Under the pieces are notes generated by a model. It worked only from the letters and a program-made list of their open reading frames with translations, ran no database searches and was not told where the DNA came from. A DNA stretch of 64,000 nucleotides from JACDAN01 sp963842235 (GTDB taxonomy: Bacteria > Actinomycetota > Thermoleophilia > Gaiellales > Gaiellaceae), in contig CAWJFT010000001.1 of NCBI GenBank assembly GCA_963842235.1, forward strand, positions 558,001-622,000, read 5' to 3'. Position 1 is the stretch's first letter. Every line of letters begins with the position of its first letter. Shown here in pieces: positions 8,643 through 16,890 of the stretch. Made by a program: the position numbers and the translations under genes.

Positions 8643-9089
8643 GTGGGTCGAGTTGGGCGCCCGCACGGGCTCGAAGGCGCATTCGTCGTCGAGGATGCAA
8701 GTGAGGATCCCGAGCGCTTCGCGCCGGGAGCGACGCTGCTCGTCGACGGCGAGCCTGCAGAGGTCGTCGAGCGTAAGCGGGCGGGCAATCGTCTCGTCGT
8801 GCGCCTCGACCGTTCCGTCCCCCGTGGAGCCGCGCTCCGGGTTTCACGCGACGAGCTTCCCGAGCCGGGAGCAGGCGCCTACTACGTCTTCCAGCTCGTC
8901 GGCCTCGACGTGGAGGAAGAGGGCGGCCGGCGGCTGGGCACGGTGACCGAGGTCGCGCCGGGGGTGGCCAACGACGTGCTCGAGCTCGACTCCGGGGTTT
9001 CGCTCCCCATGGTCGGCGCCTGCGTCCAAGAGGTCGATCTCGACCGGCGCCGAATCCTTGTCGCGCGAGGGTTCACACCGGACAACTAA
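8643..9089 (+). CDS. rimM: 16S rRNA processing protein RimM
   Basis: RimM helps mature the 30S head and binds S19. The N-terminal RimM domain starts at GRVGRPHGLEG. A PRC-barrel domain from about residue 75 has YYVFQLVGLDV and the GVANDVLEL motif. At 148 residues it is slightly shorter than typical (160-180). GTG 8643 is the first canonical start and leaves 16 bp after khpA, although a CTG three codons upstream would add the common residues before GRVG. It is followed closely by trmD. Confidence 0.93.
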   Translation: MGRVGRPHGLEGAFVVEDASEDPERFAPGATLLVDGEPAEVVERKRAGNRLVVRLDRSVPRGAALRVSRDELPEPGAGAYYVFQLVGLDVEEEGGRRLGTVTEVAPGVANDVLELDSGVSLPMVGACVQEVDLDRRRILVARGFTPDN

Positions 9090-9102
9090 CCTGCCCGGAC
9101 TT

Positions 9103-9759
9103 TTGCGCATCGACGTCTTCACTCTGGTTCCCCATGTCTTCTCCACGGTCTCAGAGCAGCGGCCGCTCGCGGCCGTTCTCGGCAGCGAGCTCGACCTCCG
9201 CCTCTTCAACTACCGGGACTGGACGCCCCTCGCCGGCGGCCAGGTGGACGACGAGCCGTACGGCGGCGGCTCGGGCATGGTGCTTCGCGTCGATGTCGTT
9301 GCGGCGGCGCTGGAAGGGGTCTACGGCGGTGTGCCTGACCACCGGGTGATCGCACTCACGCCCCAGGGTCGCCAGCTCGATCAGAGCGTCGTCGAGGAGC
9401 TCGCCGAAGAGGAGCACCTGACGCTTCTCTCCGCCCGCTTCGAGGGTTTCGACGAGCGGATCCTCATGCATCTCGGGAACGATGCGATCTCGATCGGCCC
9501 CTATGTCCTATCCGGCGGCGAGCTCCCGGCCATGGTCGTGCTCGACGCCGTCGCCCGGCGCCTGCCGGGCGCGCTCAGCGAGGGATCGGCCGACGAGGAA
9601 AGCTTCTCCGCCGAGCTCGAGGGCGGGCTCGAGTATCCCCACTACACCCGTCCGGCCGAGTTCCGCGGCTGGACCGTCCCCGACGTGCTCGTTTCGGGCG
9701 ACCATGCGCGCATCGCCGAGTGGCGCCGCGACCAGAGCCGGGATCGGACACCTTGCTGA
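9103..9759 (+). CDS. trmD: tRNA (guanine-N1)-methyltransferase TrmD
   Basis: TrmD methylates G37 in tRNAs reading CNN codons and prevents frameshifting. The SPOUT knot is visible (YVLSGGELPAMVVLDA) with the upstream DEPYGGGSGMV loop and the Asp-containing C-terminal region. I chose TTG 9103 because the conserved N-terminus is RIDVFTLVPHVF and rimM ends at 9089. The frame is open further back to 9058, but that stretch overlaps rimM and has no family match. The stop overlaps the proposed lepB start. Confidence 0.93.
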   Translation: MRIDVFTLVPHVFSTVSEQRPLAAVLGSELDLRLFNYRDWTPLAGGQVDDEPYGGGSGMVLRVDVVAAALEGVYGGVPDHRVIALTPQGRQLDQSVVEELAEEEHLTLLSARFEGFDERILMHLGNDAISIGPYVLSGGELPAMVVLDAVARRLPGALSEGSADEESFSAELEGGLEYPHYTRPAEFRGWTVPDVLVSGDHARIAEWRRDQSRDRTPC

Positions 9760-10358
9760 GGAACCCCGTGGACCGCCTGACTCAGGGGCTCCCGAAGCCC
9801 TGGCGCATCGCGATCGACTGGATCGTGACGATCGTCGGCGCCGTCGCAATCGTCCTTGCGATCAAGCAATGGGTCGTCAACCCGTACCGCATTCCGTCCT
9901 CGTCGATGGAGCCGACGCTGCACTGCGCGGGCGCCGGGCTCGGGTGCACGGCGCAGTTCTCGGACCGCGTGCTCGCCAACCGGTTCATCTACCACTTCAC
10001 CGATCCGAAGCGCGGCGACATCGTCGTCTTCGAGACGCCGGAGGAGGCGCGGAAGAACTGCGGTGCAGGAGGAACTTTCGTCAAGCGGATCATCGGCCTC
10101 CCGGGCGAGACGTGGGAGATGCGGAGCGGCTTCGTCTACATCAACGGCAGGCGCCTGAACGAGCCGTACGTGAAGCCGGACCGGCGGGACGTCGACACGA
10201 GGCCGCCGGAAAAGATTCCCAAGGATGAGTACTTCGTGATGGGCGACAATCGCGCCCAATCCTGCGACTCCCGGGTGTGGGGCCCGCTGCCCCGTGACAA
10301 CCTGATCGGCAAGGTTTTCGCGGTCTACTGGCCGCCGAGGCGAATTTCCTTTCGCTAG
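9753..10358 (+). CDS. lepB: Signal peptidase I
   Basis: This membrane protease removes signal peptides from exported proteins. One N-terminal transmembrane helix (IVTIVGAVAIVLAIKQWVV) is followed by the catalytic Ser in PSSSMEPTL and the catalytic Lys in VKRIIGLPGE. Box D (DEYFVMGDNRAQSCDSR) and box E are also present. An insertion with two Cys (HCAGAGLGC) lies just after the nucleophile box. The start could be TTG 9753 (overlapping the trmD stop) or GTG 9768, and an upstream GTG at 9720 is less likely. Placement beside trmD and rplS is typical of actinobacteria. Confidence 0.93.
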   Translation: MLRNPVDRLTQGLPKPWRIAIDWIVTIVGAVAIVLAIKQWVVNPYRIPSSSMEPTLHCAGAGLGCTAQFSDRVLANRFIYHFTDPKRGDIVVFETPEEARKNCGAGGTFVKRIIGLPGETWEMRSGFVYINGRRLNEPYVKPDRRDVDTRPPEKIPKDEYFVMGDNRAQSCDSRVWGPLPRDNLIGKVFAVYWPPRRISFR

Positions 10359-10392
10359 CATGCTGCGTCGGCCTGGCGGCCGACCCTTTCCC

Positions 10393-10875
10393 ATGGCCAA
10401 CCCGATCGAGACACTCGAGCGGCGTCAGCTGCGCCCGAACATCCCCGAGTTCAAGGCCGGGGACACGGTCCGCGTTCACTTCCAGGTGATCGAGGGCCAG
10501 CGCCGTCGTGTCCAGGTCTTCGAGGGCATCGTCATCAAGCGCCAGGGCTCGGGCATCCGTGAGACCTTTACCGTGCGCAAGCAGTCGTTCGGCGTCGGGG
10601 TCGAGCGGACGTTCCCGGTGCACTCGCCGAAGATCGAGAGGATCGAGGTCGTTGCGATCGGCGACGTGAACCGCGCGAAGTTGTACTACTTGCGCGGGAA
10701 AGTGGGGAAGAAGGCGCGCGTACGCGAGCGCCGTGATGGCCGGACGCTATCCTCGGCCGGTGCCCGCCCCACCGCCGCCGAGCAGCCCACCGACGCAGAC
10801 GTCGAGGCCGAGCGGGCTCCTGAGGACGCGCCGGAGGCAGAGCCGGCAACGGCCGAGCCCTCGGACTCGGACTAG
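10393..10875 (+). CDS. rplS: 50S ribosomal protein L19
   Basis: L19 sits at the 30S-50S interface. The start ATG 10393 gives MANPIETLERRQLRPNIPEF, and the KOW-like core (GDTVRVHFQVIEG, FEGIVIKRQGSGI, SPKIERIEV) follows. The last 45 residues form an acidic Ala/Pro/Glu tail (ending EPATAEPSDSD) that is absent from most L19 proteins. This tail overlaps the open upstream part of rnhB in another frame. Confidence 0.96.
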   Translation: MANPIETLERRQLRPNIPEFKAGDTVRVHFQVIEGQRRRVQVFEGIVIKRQGSGIRETFTVRKQSFGVGVERTFPVHSPKIERIEVVAIGDVNRAKLYYLRGKVGKKARVRERRDGRTLSSAGARPTAAEQPTDADVEAERAPEDAPEAEPATAEPSDSD

Positions 10876-11518
10876 GCGCCTCCTTCAGTTCGACCGGCAG
10901 TTCGGGCTCCGCTTCGTCGCGGGTGTGGACGAGGCCGGACGCGGCTGTCTGGCCGGGCCGCTCGTCGTCGCCGGAGTGCTCTTCGACTACGAGTGCCTTC
11001 GCGATCATCGCGTTCGCCCGCTTGCGGGGCTCAACGACTCTAAGCAGCTGACGGCGCGCGAGCGGGAGGAGATTTTCCGCGGGGTCGTGAGCTGCGCCGC
11101 GTCGTTCACGGTGCGGGTCATCTCGTCCTCGGAGATCGACCGAACGGGTCTCCACAGGTCGAACCTGGAGGCGATGCGTTCCTGCCTGCGCGCATTGGCG
11201 CCGCCTGCCGAGGCTTGCCTCGTCGACGGCTTCCGGCTCGGACCGTCGGCGCCGGAGCACCTGGCCGTCGTCGACGGGGACGAGCGCAGCGCTGCGATCG
11301 CCGCCGCATCCATCGTGGCGAAGGTCGTGAGGGATCGCGCGATGCGGCGGATGGACGCGTTGTTCCCGCACTATGGGTTCTCGTCGCACGTCGGCTACAT
11401 CACGCCGAAGCACTCGGCTGTCGTCCGCGAACGAGGCCCGTCGGATGTCCATCGACGCTCCTTCCAGGCACTTTGCTACCTGTCACCGGAGGAGCTGGCC
11501 GAGCTCGAGTTGGAATGA
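10733..11518 (+). CDS. rnhB: Ribonuclease HII
   Basis: RNase HII removes ribonucleotides and RNA-DNA hybrids. The active-site block GVDEAGRG, followed by LNDSKQL, the second acidic block LVDGFRLG, AASIVAKVVRDR and GYITPKH, is complete. Conserved sequence begins only at about 10880 (RRLLQFDRQFG). Between the end of rplS and that point there is no in-frame ATG, GTG or TTG, so translation probably starts inside the rplS tail at GTG 10733, ATG 10736 or GTG 10760. The stop TGA is nested with the yraN ATG (ATGA at 11515-11518). Confidence 0.9.
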   Translation: MMAGRYPRPVPAPPPPSSPPTQTSRPSGLLRTRRRQSRQRPSPRTRTRRLLQFDRQFGLRFVAGVDEAGRGCLAGPLVVAGVLFDYECLRDHRVRPLAGLNDSKQLTAREREEIFRGVVSCAASFTVRVISSSEIDRTGLHRSNLEAMRSCLRALAPPAEACLVDGFRLGPSAPEHLAVVDGDERSAAIAAASIVAKVVRDRAMRRMDALFPHYGFSSHVGYITPKHSAVVRERGPSDVHRRSFQALCYLSPEELAELELE

Positions 11519-11850
11519 ACCCGGCCGGAGCGCGGGCCGAGCGGCGGGCGCGCCTCCACTACCGGCTGCGCGGCTACCGGATCCTGGAGACGAACGCCTG
11601 GGCGGGCGGCCACGAGCTCGATGTCGTGGCCCGTCGCGGCCGGCAGCTGGTCTTCTGCGAGGTCAAGGCGAAGCTCGGCGAGGGGTACGGGGAGCCGGCC
11701 GAGATGGTCGGGCCCGAGAAACAGCGGCGGCTCTGCCGCGCAGCCGAAACCTGGCTCGCCCGCCATCCGGAGCTCGCGGGGCTCGAGGTGCGCTTCGACG
11801 TGGTGACGGTGACGCCGGGCGGCCTGAAGCGGGTGGTCGACGCCTTCTAG
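11515..11850 (+). CDS. yraN: YraN family protein (UPF0102), nuclease-fold
   Basis: This 111-residue protein of the restriction-endonuclease-like fold family has the typical pattern ETNAWAGGHELDVVARRG followed by FCEVKAK, the remnant PD-(D/E)xK core with Asp, Glu and Lys present. Function is not established, but the gene habitually lies between rnhB and comM. It is translationally coupled to rnhB by an ATGA overlap. Confidence 0.92.
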   Translation: MNPAGARAERRARLHYRLRGYRILETNAWAGGHELDVVARRGRQLVFCEVKAKLGEGYGEPAEMVGPEKQRRLCRAAETWLARHPELAGLEVRFDVVTVTPGGLKRVVDAF

Positions 11851-11883
11851 GAGCCGCTGCGCCGGCGGCGAAGCAAGGAGGCT

Positions 11884-12993
11884 GTGGCCCCGACGCAGGA
11901 CGCGCTCTACGCCGAGATCGACCTAGACCTCTCCTGGTCCGAGCGGGATCTGCCCGAGCGCGAGCGCACGAAGCACGTCCACCGCCTCCATCCGTACCTC
12001 GGGAAGTTCATTCCGCAGCTCGTGGAAGTGCTTTTGCGGCGGCATGTCGCCGTCGGAGGGCGGGTGGTGGATCCGTTTGCCGGTTCCGGCACGACGCTCG
12101 TGCAGGGGCTCGAAAGCGGCCACGACTCGGTCGGTATCGACGTCGCGGCGTTCAACTGCCTGTTGATGGAGGTGAAGACGCGGCGGTACGACCTGTTCGC
12201 GCTCGAAAGCGAGATTCGGGAGGTTGTGCGGCGGTTGGACGGGCTTGGCAGCGGGGCGGGTGCGAGTGGTTATCTCGCCGAGTGGTTCGCGCCGCGGGCG
12301 GCCGGCGAGCTGCTGGCCTTTCGTGACCTGATCGGCGAGTACGAGCACGCCGATCTCCTGCGCGTCGTGCTTGCTCGAGCGGCGCGGTCCGCGCGGCGCA
12401 CGACACATTTCGACCTCGAGTTCCCGCGGGCGCCGCAGACGGAGCCGTACTGGTGCCACAAGCACAAGCGGATGTGCCGGCCCGTCGAGCGCGCGGAGCA
12501 CTTCCTGCGGCGGTATGCGCTGGACACGCTGCAGCGGATCAAGGACTTCTCGCGGGCGCGCGCTCGCGGGCGGGCCGCGGTGGTTGTGCACGGCGACGCG
12601 CGTGAGGTGGCACTGGAGGGCCGCTTCGACGCTCTCATTACCTCGCCGCCGTACCCGGGCCTGATCGACTACCACGAGCAACATCGCTACGCGTATGAGC
12701 TGCTCGGCCTCGAGGACCTTCGCGGTCTCGAGCTCGGCGCGGCGGAGCAGGGCTCCGGTTCCGCGGCTCTCGCCGCCTACATGGAAGGCGTCGCGGAGGT
12801 CTTCGCGCAGATGCGGAGGGTGCTTCGCACGCGGGCGCCGGTGCTGATCGTGGTCAACGACCGCCGTGACCTCTATCCGGAGATCCTGGAGCGGGCCGGT
12901 CTTCGGTTGCAGGAACGACTGCGGCGGCATGTCAACCGCCGAACCGGGCGTCGGGCTGGGGAATTCTACGAAGACGTGCTCGTAGCCCGGTAA
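11884..12993 (+). CDS. Orphan DNA methyltransferase (N6-adenine or N4-cytosine type)
   Basis: The SAM-binding motif I is VVDPFAGSGTTLVQG (about residue 60) and the catalytic motif IV is TSPPYPGLIDYHEQH (about residue 257). The order is I before IV, with about 190 residues between them that contain a small Cys/His patch (CHKHKRMC). The N-terminus HPYLGKFIPQLVE resembles motif X of this family. The TSPPY motif fits amino-methylation of adenine or cytosine, but the sequence specificity cannot be read. No restriction enzyme lies next to it. It sits inside the conserved rnhB-yraN-comM-dprA run, where such a gene is unusual. The GTG start is 33 bp after yraN. Confidence 0.88.
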   Translation: MAPTQDALYAEIDLDLSWSERDLPERERTKHVHRLHPYLGKFIPQLVEVLLRRHVAVGGRVVDPFAGSGTTLVQGLESGHDSVGIDVAAFNCLLMEVKTRRYDLFALESEIREVVRRLDGLGSGAGASGYLAEWFAPRAAGELLAFRDLIGEYEHADLLRVVLARAARSARRTTHFDLEFPRAPQTEPYWCHKHKRMCRPVERAEHFLRRYALDTLQRIKDFSRARARGRAAVVVHGDAREVALEGRFDALITSPPYPGLIDYHEQHRYAYELLGLEDLRGLELGAAEQGSGSAALAAYMEGVAEVFAQMRRVLRTRAPVLIVVNDRRDLYPEILERAGLRLQERLRRHVNRRTGRRAGEFYEDVLVAR

Positions 12994-13057
12994 GAAGACA
13001 CACACTCGGCACAGAGTCGGCACAGTCGCGTGCGTCGAGATTGTCTTCAATGACAAC

Positions 13058-14521
13058 GTGCTCGCGCGCACCGTCACTCATGCTCTCGTGGGGCTCGACG
13101 CCAGAACCGTCGAAGTCGAGGCCCACCTCCAAAACGGCCTCCCGGGACTGGCGATCGTCGGCCTCGCCGACCGGGCGTGCCAGGAGGCCAAGCATCGCGT
13201 CCGCAGTGGGATCTCCGCCGCTCAGCTCACATGGCCTTCGCGGCGGATCACTGTCAATTTGGCGCCGGCCGGGCTTCGGAAAGAGGGCTCGGGCTTCGAC
13301 CTCCCGATCGCGCTGGCGATCCTCGCGGCCTCCCACCAGCTTCCGCTCCATCGCCTCGAGGGCCACGCCGCGATCGGCGAGCTTGCGCTCGACGGACGGA
13401 TCCGGCCGGTCCGCGGCGTTCTCGCTGCGGCCGAAGGAGCCCGCCGCGGCGGTTTCGACCGGCTGGTGTGCGCGGCCGAGTCGGCATCAGAGGCCGCACT
13501 CGCCGGCCTGGAGCCGGTGCCCGCGCGGCACCTAGCGGAGGTAGTCGCTTACCTTCGGGGCGAGTCCGAGCCCGCGCCGTTCACGCCGGCGACCACGAAC
13601 GGCGCACCGCCGCAGGGAGACGAGCTCGACCTGGCGGAAGTTCGGGGACAGGAGCGCGCTCGCCGAGCGCTCGAGCTCGCCGCGGCGGGCGGGCACAACC
13701 TCTTGCTCGCCGGTCCGCCCGGAACCGGAAAGTCGATGCTCGCACGCCGTCTGCCGGGCATCCTGCCGCCGCTTCTCGCGGAGGAGGCGCTCGAGGTCAC
13801 GCGGATCTACTCCGTCGCAGGGCTGCTGCCGCCCGGCGAACCGCTTGTCCGGTGCCGGCCGTTCCGGATGCCGCATCAGAGCTCCTCGGTCGCGGCGATC
13901 GTCGGAGGCGGCTCCGGGCCGAGGCCGGGGGAGGCGACCCTCGCTCACCACGGCGTGCTCTTTCTCGATGAGCTTCCGGAGTTCCAGCGACCGGCGCTCG
14001 AGGCACTGCGGCAGCCCTTGGAGGACGGTCTCGTCAGCATCGCGCGCGCGGAAGGCCGCGCGGTCTTCCCAGCGCGGTTTCAGCTGGTAGCGGCAATGAA
14101 CATGTGCCCGTGCGGGGCCCGGGGCGACCCTGCCGCGGGTTGCGTCTGCTCGGTTCAGAAACTCGCGGCCTTCCGTCAAAAGCTCTCCCGTGCCCTGCTC
14201 GACCGCTTCGATCTCGTGGTCGCGGTTCCGAGACCACGGGCGGCCGAGTTGAGCGGCCGGGGTGGGGAGCTGTCGGAGGTCGTTCGGTCGCGCGTCGTCC
14301 AGGCGCAGGAACGGATCCGAGCAGGACCGGTACGGCGAACGACTGGGGCCAATGCGCTTCTCGATCGCGCGGTCGAGCGTCTGCCGCTGTCCGGCCGAGG
14401 ACGGATGCGTGTCGCCCGCGTGGCGGGAACGATCGCGACTCTCGCGGAGAGCGAGTCGGTCGAGGAGCAGCACATCGCCGAAGCGCTGGCGTACCGAGCT
14501 CCCAAGGAGCTCGCGCCGTGA
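13058..14521 (+). CDS. comM: ComM/YifB-type Mg-chelatase-like AAA ATPase
   Basis: This 487-residue protein has an N-terminal ChlI-like/Lon-fold domain (GLPGLAIVGLAD, FDLPIALAIL) and an AAA module. The AAA module has Walker A GPPGTGKS at about residues 218-225, Walker B FLDELPEF, sensor-type NMCPCG and a C-terminal helical domain. ComM drives branch migration of DNA taken up in natural transformation. dprA overlaps its stop (GTGA), supporting a role in recombination of incoming single strands. Confidence 0.95.
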   Translation: MLARTVTHALVGLDARTVEVEAHLQNGLPGLAIVGLADRACQEAKHRVRSGISAAQLTWPSRRITVNLAPAGLRKEGSGFDLPIALAILAASHQLPLHRLEGHAAIGELALDGRIRPVRGVLAAAEGARRGGFDRLVCAAESASEAALAGLEPVPARHLAEVVAYLRGESEPAPFTPATTNGAPPQGDELDLAEVRGQERARRALELAAAGGHNLLLAGPPGTGKSMLARRLPGILPPLLAEEALEVTRIYSVAGLLPPGEPLVRCRPFRMPHQSSSVAAIVGGGSGPRPGEATLAHHGVLFLDELPEFQRPALEALRQPLEDGLVSIARAEGRAVFPARFQLVAAMNMCPCGARGDPAAGCVCSVQKLAAFRQKLSRALLDRFDLVVAVPRPRAAELSGRGGELSEVVRSRVVQAQERIRAGPVRRTTGANALLDRAVERLPLSGRGRMRVARVAGTIATLAESESVEEQHIAEALAYRAPKELAP

Positions 14522-15366
14522 TCAGGCTGACACGTTCGGACCGGCTCTTCCCGGAGCGGCTTCGTGCGATCTTCGACCCACCGAAGGCGCTCTACGCGCG
14601 CGGTGCCGGGGAGCCGGAGGTGCTCGGGCTACGGGCGGTTGCCGTGGTCGGAGCGCGCTCATGCTCGCCGTATGGCGCGCAGGTTGCCCGGATGCTGGGC
14701 CGCGAGCTCGCTTCGGCCGGGCTCGTCGTCGTGAGCGGCCTCGCGCGCGGCATCGACGGCGAAGCTCACCGTGGAGCGCTGGAAGCCGCGGGGCTGACTG
14801 TCGCCGTGCTCGGCTGTGGGATCGACCGCGACTACCCGGCGTCGAATGCGGCGCTCTCGCGGCGGATCGAGGAAAACGGGCTGGTTGTGTCCGAGTACGA
14901 CCCCGGCGTAGAACCGGCGCCATGGCGCTTCCCCGCACGGAACCGAATCATCGCCGGGCTCACCGAGGCCGTTGTCGTCGTGGAGGCGCGAGAACGGAGC
15001 GGCGCGCTGATCACGGCCGACTTCGCACTCGACGAAGGCCGCGACGTCTTCGCGGTCCCGGGCGAGATTACGTCCTCGCTCTCCGCGGGGACGAACGCCC
15101 TCCTCAAGCTCGGCGCCGCCCCACTGACCAATGCAGGCGACGTCCTCGACGTTCTCGGGGTGGAACGGCCGGCGGCCGGGGAAGTCGTCCAGGTCTCGAC
15201 AGAGGCGGCGCAGCTGCTCGAGCTCGTCCGCGACGCCCCGGCCGGCGCTGACGAGCTCACGGCCCGCGGAGTGCTCGAGCCCGGAGCAGTCAGCGTCGCG
15301 CTCACTGAGCTCGAGCTCGCGGGCCTCGTTGCCGCGGCGGACGGCGTCTATCGGGCGGCGCCATAA
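14518..15366 (+). CDS. dprA: DNA processing protein DprA
   Basis: DprA loads RecA on incoming single-stranded DNA. The Rossmann-like DprA core is complete: VAVVGARSCSPYG, SGLARGIDGEAHRGAL, VLGCGIDRDYP, RNRIIAGL and ERSGALITADFALDEGRDVFAVPG. A C-terminal winged-helix-like segment (ELTARGVLEPGAVSVALTELELAG) follows. GTG 14518 overlaps the comM stop by four bases. At 282 residues it lacks the N-terminal SAM extension found in some homologues. Confidence 0.95.
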   Translation: MIRLTRSDRLFPERLRAIFDPPKALYARGAGEPEVLGLRAVAVVGARSCSPYGAQVARMLGRELASAGLVVVSGLARGIDGEAHRGALEAAGLTVAVLGCGIDRDYPASNAALSRRIEENGLVVSEYDPGVEPAPWRFPARNRIIAGLTEAVVVVEARERSGALITADFALDEGRDVFAVPGEITSSLSAGTNALLKLGAAPLTNAGDVLDVLGVERPAAGEVVQVSTEAAQLLELVRDAPAGADELTARGVLEPGAVSVALTELELAGLVAAADGVYRAAP

Positions 15367-15385
15367 CGCTGACTACGATCGTCCC

Positions 15386-16510
15386 GTGGGAGATTCGTTC
15401 TGGCTCGAGGAGCCGGCCGAGCCGCTGCGATCGCCGCGTCACGAGGGCCACGTCGATGTCGCCGTTGTCGGAGGAGGCGTTACCGGCTGTTCCTGCGCGC
15501 TCACTCTCGCGGAAGGCGGCCTCCGCGTGCGCCTTCACGAGGCGCGCTCGATCGCCTCCGGGGCAAGTGGGCGGAATGGAGGCTTTGCGCTCAGGGGCGG
15601 CGCGGTGCCGTACACCGCTGCCAGGGCCAAGTTCGGAGCGGAGCGCGCAGCGGAGCTCTGGCGGCTGACCGAGCGGACCCTGGAGCGGATGGAGGAGCTC
15701 GCGGGCGGCGCGCTGCGTCGGGTCGGAAGCCTCCAGCTGGCCGCAGACGAAAAAGAGAGAGAGGAGCTCCGTGCGGAGTACGAGGCGCTCGGGAGCGACG
15801 GGTTCGCGGTGGAGTGGATCGACGAGCCCGGGGGCCCGCTCGCGGGCCGGTACGAGGCTGCGATCCTGCATCCACGCGACGCAGCGCTGCAGCCGGCTCG
15901 TTGGGTCCGGCGGCTCGCCGCGCTTGCCGCCAACGCCGGCGTCGAGGTTCGGGAGCACGACCGCGTCAGGTCGCTCGAGGGCCTGGAGGCGGACGGCGTG
16001 GTGGTGGCCAGCGACGGGTACCCGAGCGGCCTCCTGAGCGACCTGGATGAGGTGGTTCAGCCGACCCGCGGGCAAGTGGTCGTCACCGAGCCCCTGGAAG
16101 AGCGGTTGTACGAGCGGCCGCACTACGCCCGGCAGGGGTTCGATTACTGGCAGCAGCTGCCCGACGGTCGGCTGGTCGTCGGTGGGCGCCGAGACACGGC
16201 CCTCGACCGCGAGTTCACCGCCGAGGAGGCGACGAGCCCGGAGATCCAGGCGGCGCTGGACACCTTCGTCGAGGAGCTCGTTGGCCGCAGGCTGGGGATC
16301 ACGCACCGCTGGGCCGGGATCTTCGGCATGACGCCGGACTCACTCCCGCTCGTCGGGGCCGTCCCCGGCCGCGACGGGACGTGGATCTCACGCGGCTACT
16401 CGGGCCACGGAAACGTGCTCGGGCTCGCGTGCGGGGATCTCGTCGCGAAGGCGATCCTCGGTCGCTGCGAGCCCGAGCTGGAGCTCTTCGATCCGGCGCG
16501 TCTGCGCTAG
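15386..16510 (+). CDS. FAD-dependent oxidoreductase (DAO family)
   Basis: This 374-residue protein starts at GTG 15386. The dinucleotide-binding motif VAVVGGGVTGCSCALTLAEGG is at about residue 30, followed by a conserved ASGRNGGF and the C-terminal FAD contact region (MTPDSLPLVGAVP, SRGYSGHGNVLG). This is the glycine oxidase/D-amino-acid dehydrogenase-like family. The exact substrate cannot be inferred. It lies 20 bp after dprA. Its stop shares a CTAG with the convergent VOC gene. Confidence 0.88.
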   Translation: MGDSFWLEEPAEPLRSPRHEGHVDVAVVGGGVTGCSCALTLAEGGLRVRLHEARSIASGASGRNGGFALRGGAVPYTAARAKFGAERAAELWRLTERTLERMEELAGGALRRVGSLQLAADEKEREELRAEYEALGSDGFAVEWIDEPGGPLAGRYEAAILHPRDAALQPARWVRRLAALAANAGVEVREHDRVRSLEGLEADGVVVASDGYPSGLLSDLDEVVQPTRGQVVVTEPLEERLYERPHYARQGFDYWQQLPDGRLVVGGRRDTALDREFTAEEATSPEIQAALDTFVEELVGRRLGITHRWAGIFGMTPDSLPLVGAVPGRDGTWISRGYSGHGNVLGLACGDLVAKAILGRCEPELELFDPARLR

Positions 16511-16881
16511 GAGGACTCTTCGGGCGCCGGCGCCTTCTCGTCGCTCTGCCAGAGCGAGAACGCGTTGCCCTCGGTGTCCTTGGCACGGGCGTACCAGCCC
16601 ATGCCCTGGACGGGCCCCTTTTCCTCGGCGGAGCCGCCGAGCTCCTCGATCTGCCCGCGAGCAGCGTCGATGTCCTCGACGAGGAAGTAGGTGATCAGGC
16701 CCGTCTCACCCTCCTGTTGCGGATAGACGGCCCCGCCCTCGTTCTCACCGGTCTGGAACATGTGGTACTCCATCGGCCCGTCCATCGACCGGAACTGGTA
16801 GCCGAAGAGCGTGCCCCAGAAGTTCTTGGCTCGCGCCGTGTCCTCAGCGGGTATCTCGAAGTGGACGATTCCTCCTGCCAT
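16507..16881 (-). CDS. VOC/glyoxalase-like family protein
   Basis: This 124-residue protein carries one vicinal-oxygen-chelate module pair: GGIVHFEIPAEDTARAKNFW at the start and YFLVEDIDAARGQIEELGG, then ARAKDTEGNAFSLWQ. The last block is the usual metal-side Glu region (DTEGN). The start His and EGN Glu are present, but the full metal set cannot be confirmed by eye. The substrate is unknown. It lies 9 bp downstream of the cyclodeaminase-like gene on the same strand, probably co-transcribed. Confidence 0.85.
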   Translation of the reverse strand: MAGGIVHFEIPAEDTARAKNFWGTLFGYQFRSMDGPMEYHMFQTGENEGGAVYPQQEGETGLITYFLVEDIDAARGQIEELGGSAEEKGPVQGMGWYARAKDTEGNAFSLWQSDEKAPAPEESS

Positions 16882-16890
16882 TTCCGCCTC

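Noticed and set aside
10733..10875. A separate small gene overlapping the rplS tail
   Set aside because: The Pro/Arg-rich reading is the out-of-frame view of a low-complexity tail; it is kept only as possible leader of rnhB.
12994..13057. Short repeats TCGGCACAG before comM and a distant GAAGACA/TGTCTTC pair
   Set aside because: Only two copies, short arms and a 40-base loop; not distinguishable from chance.
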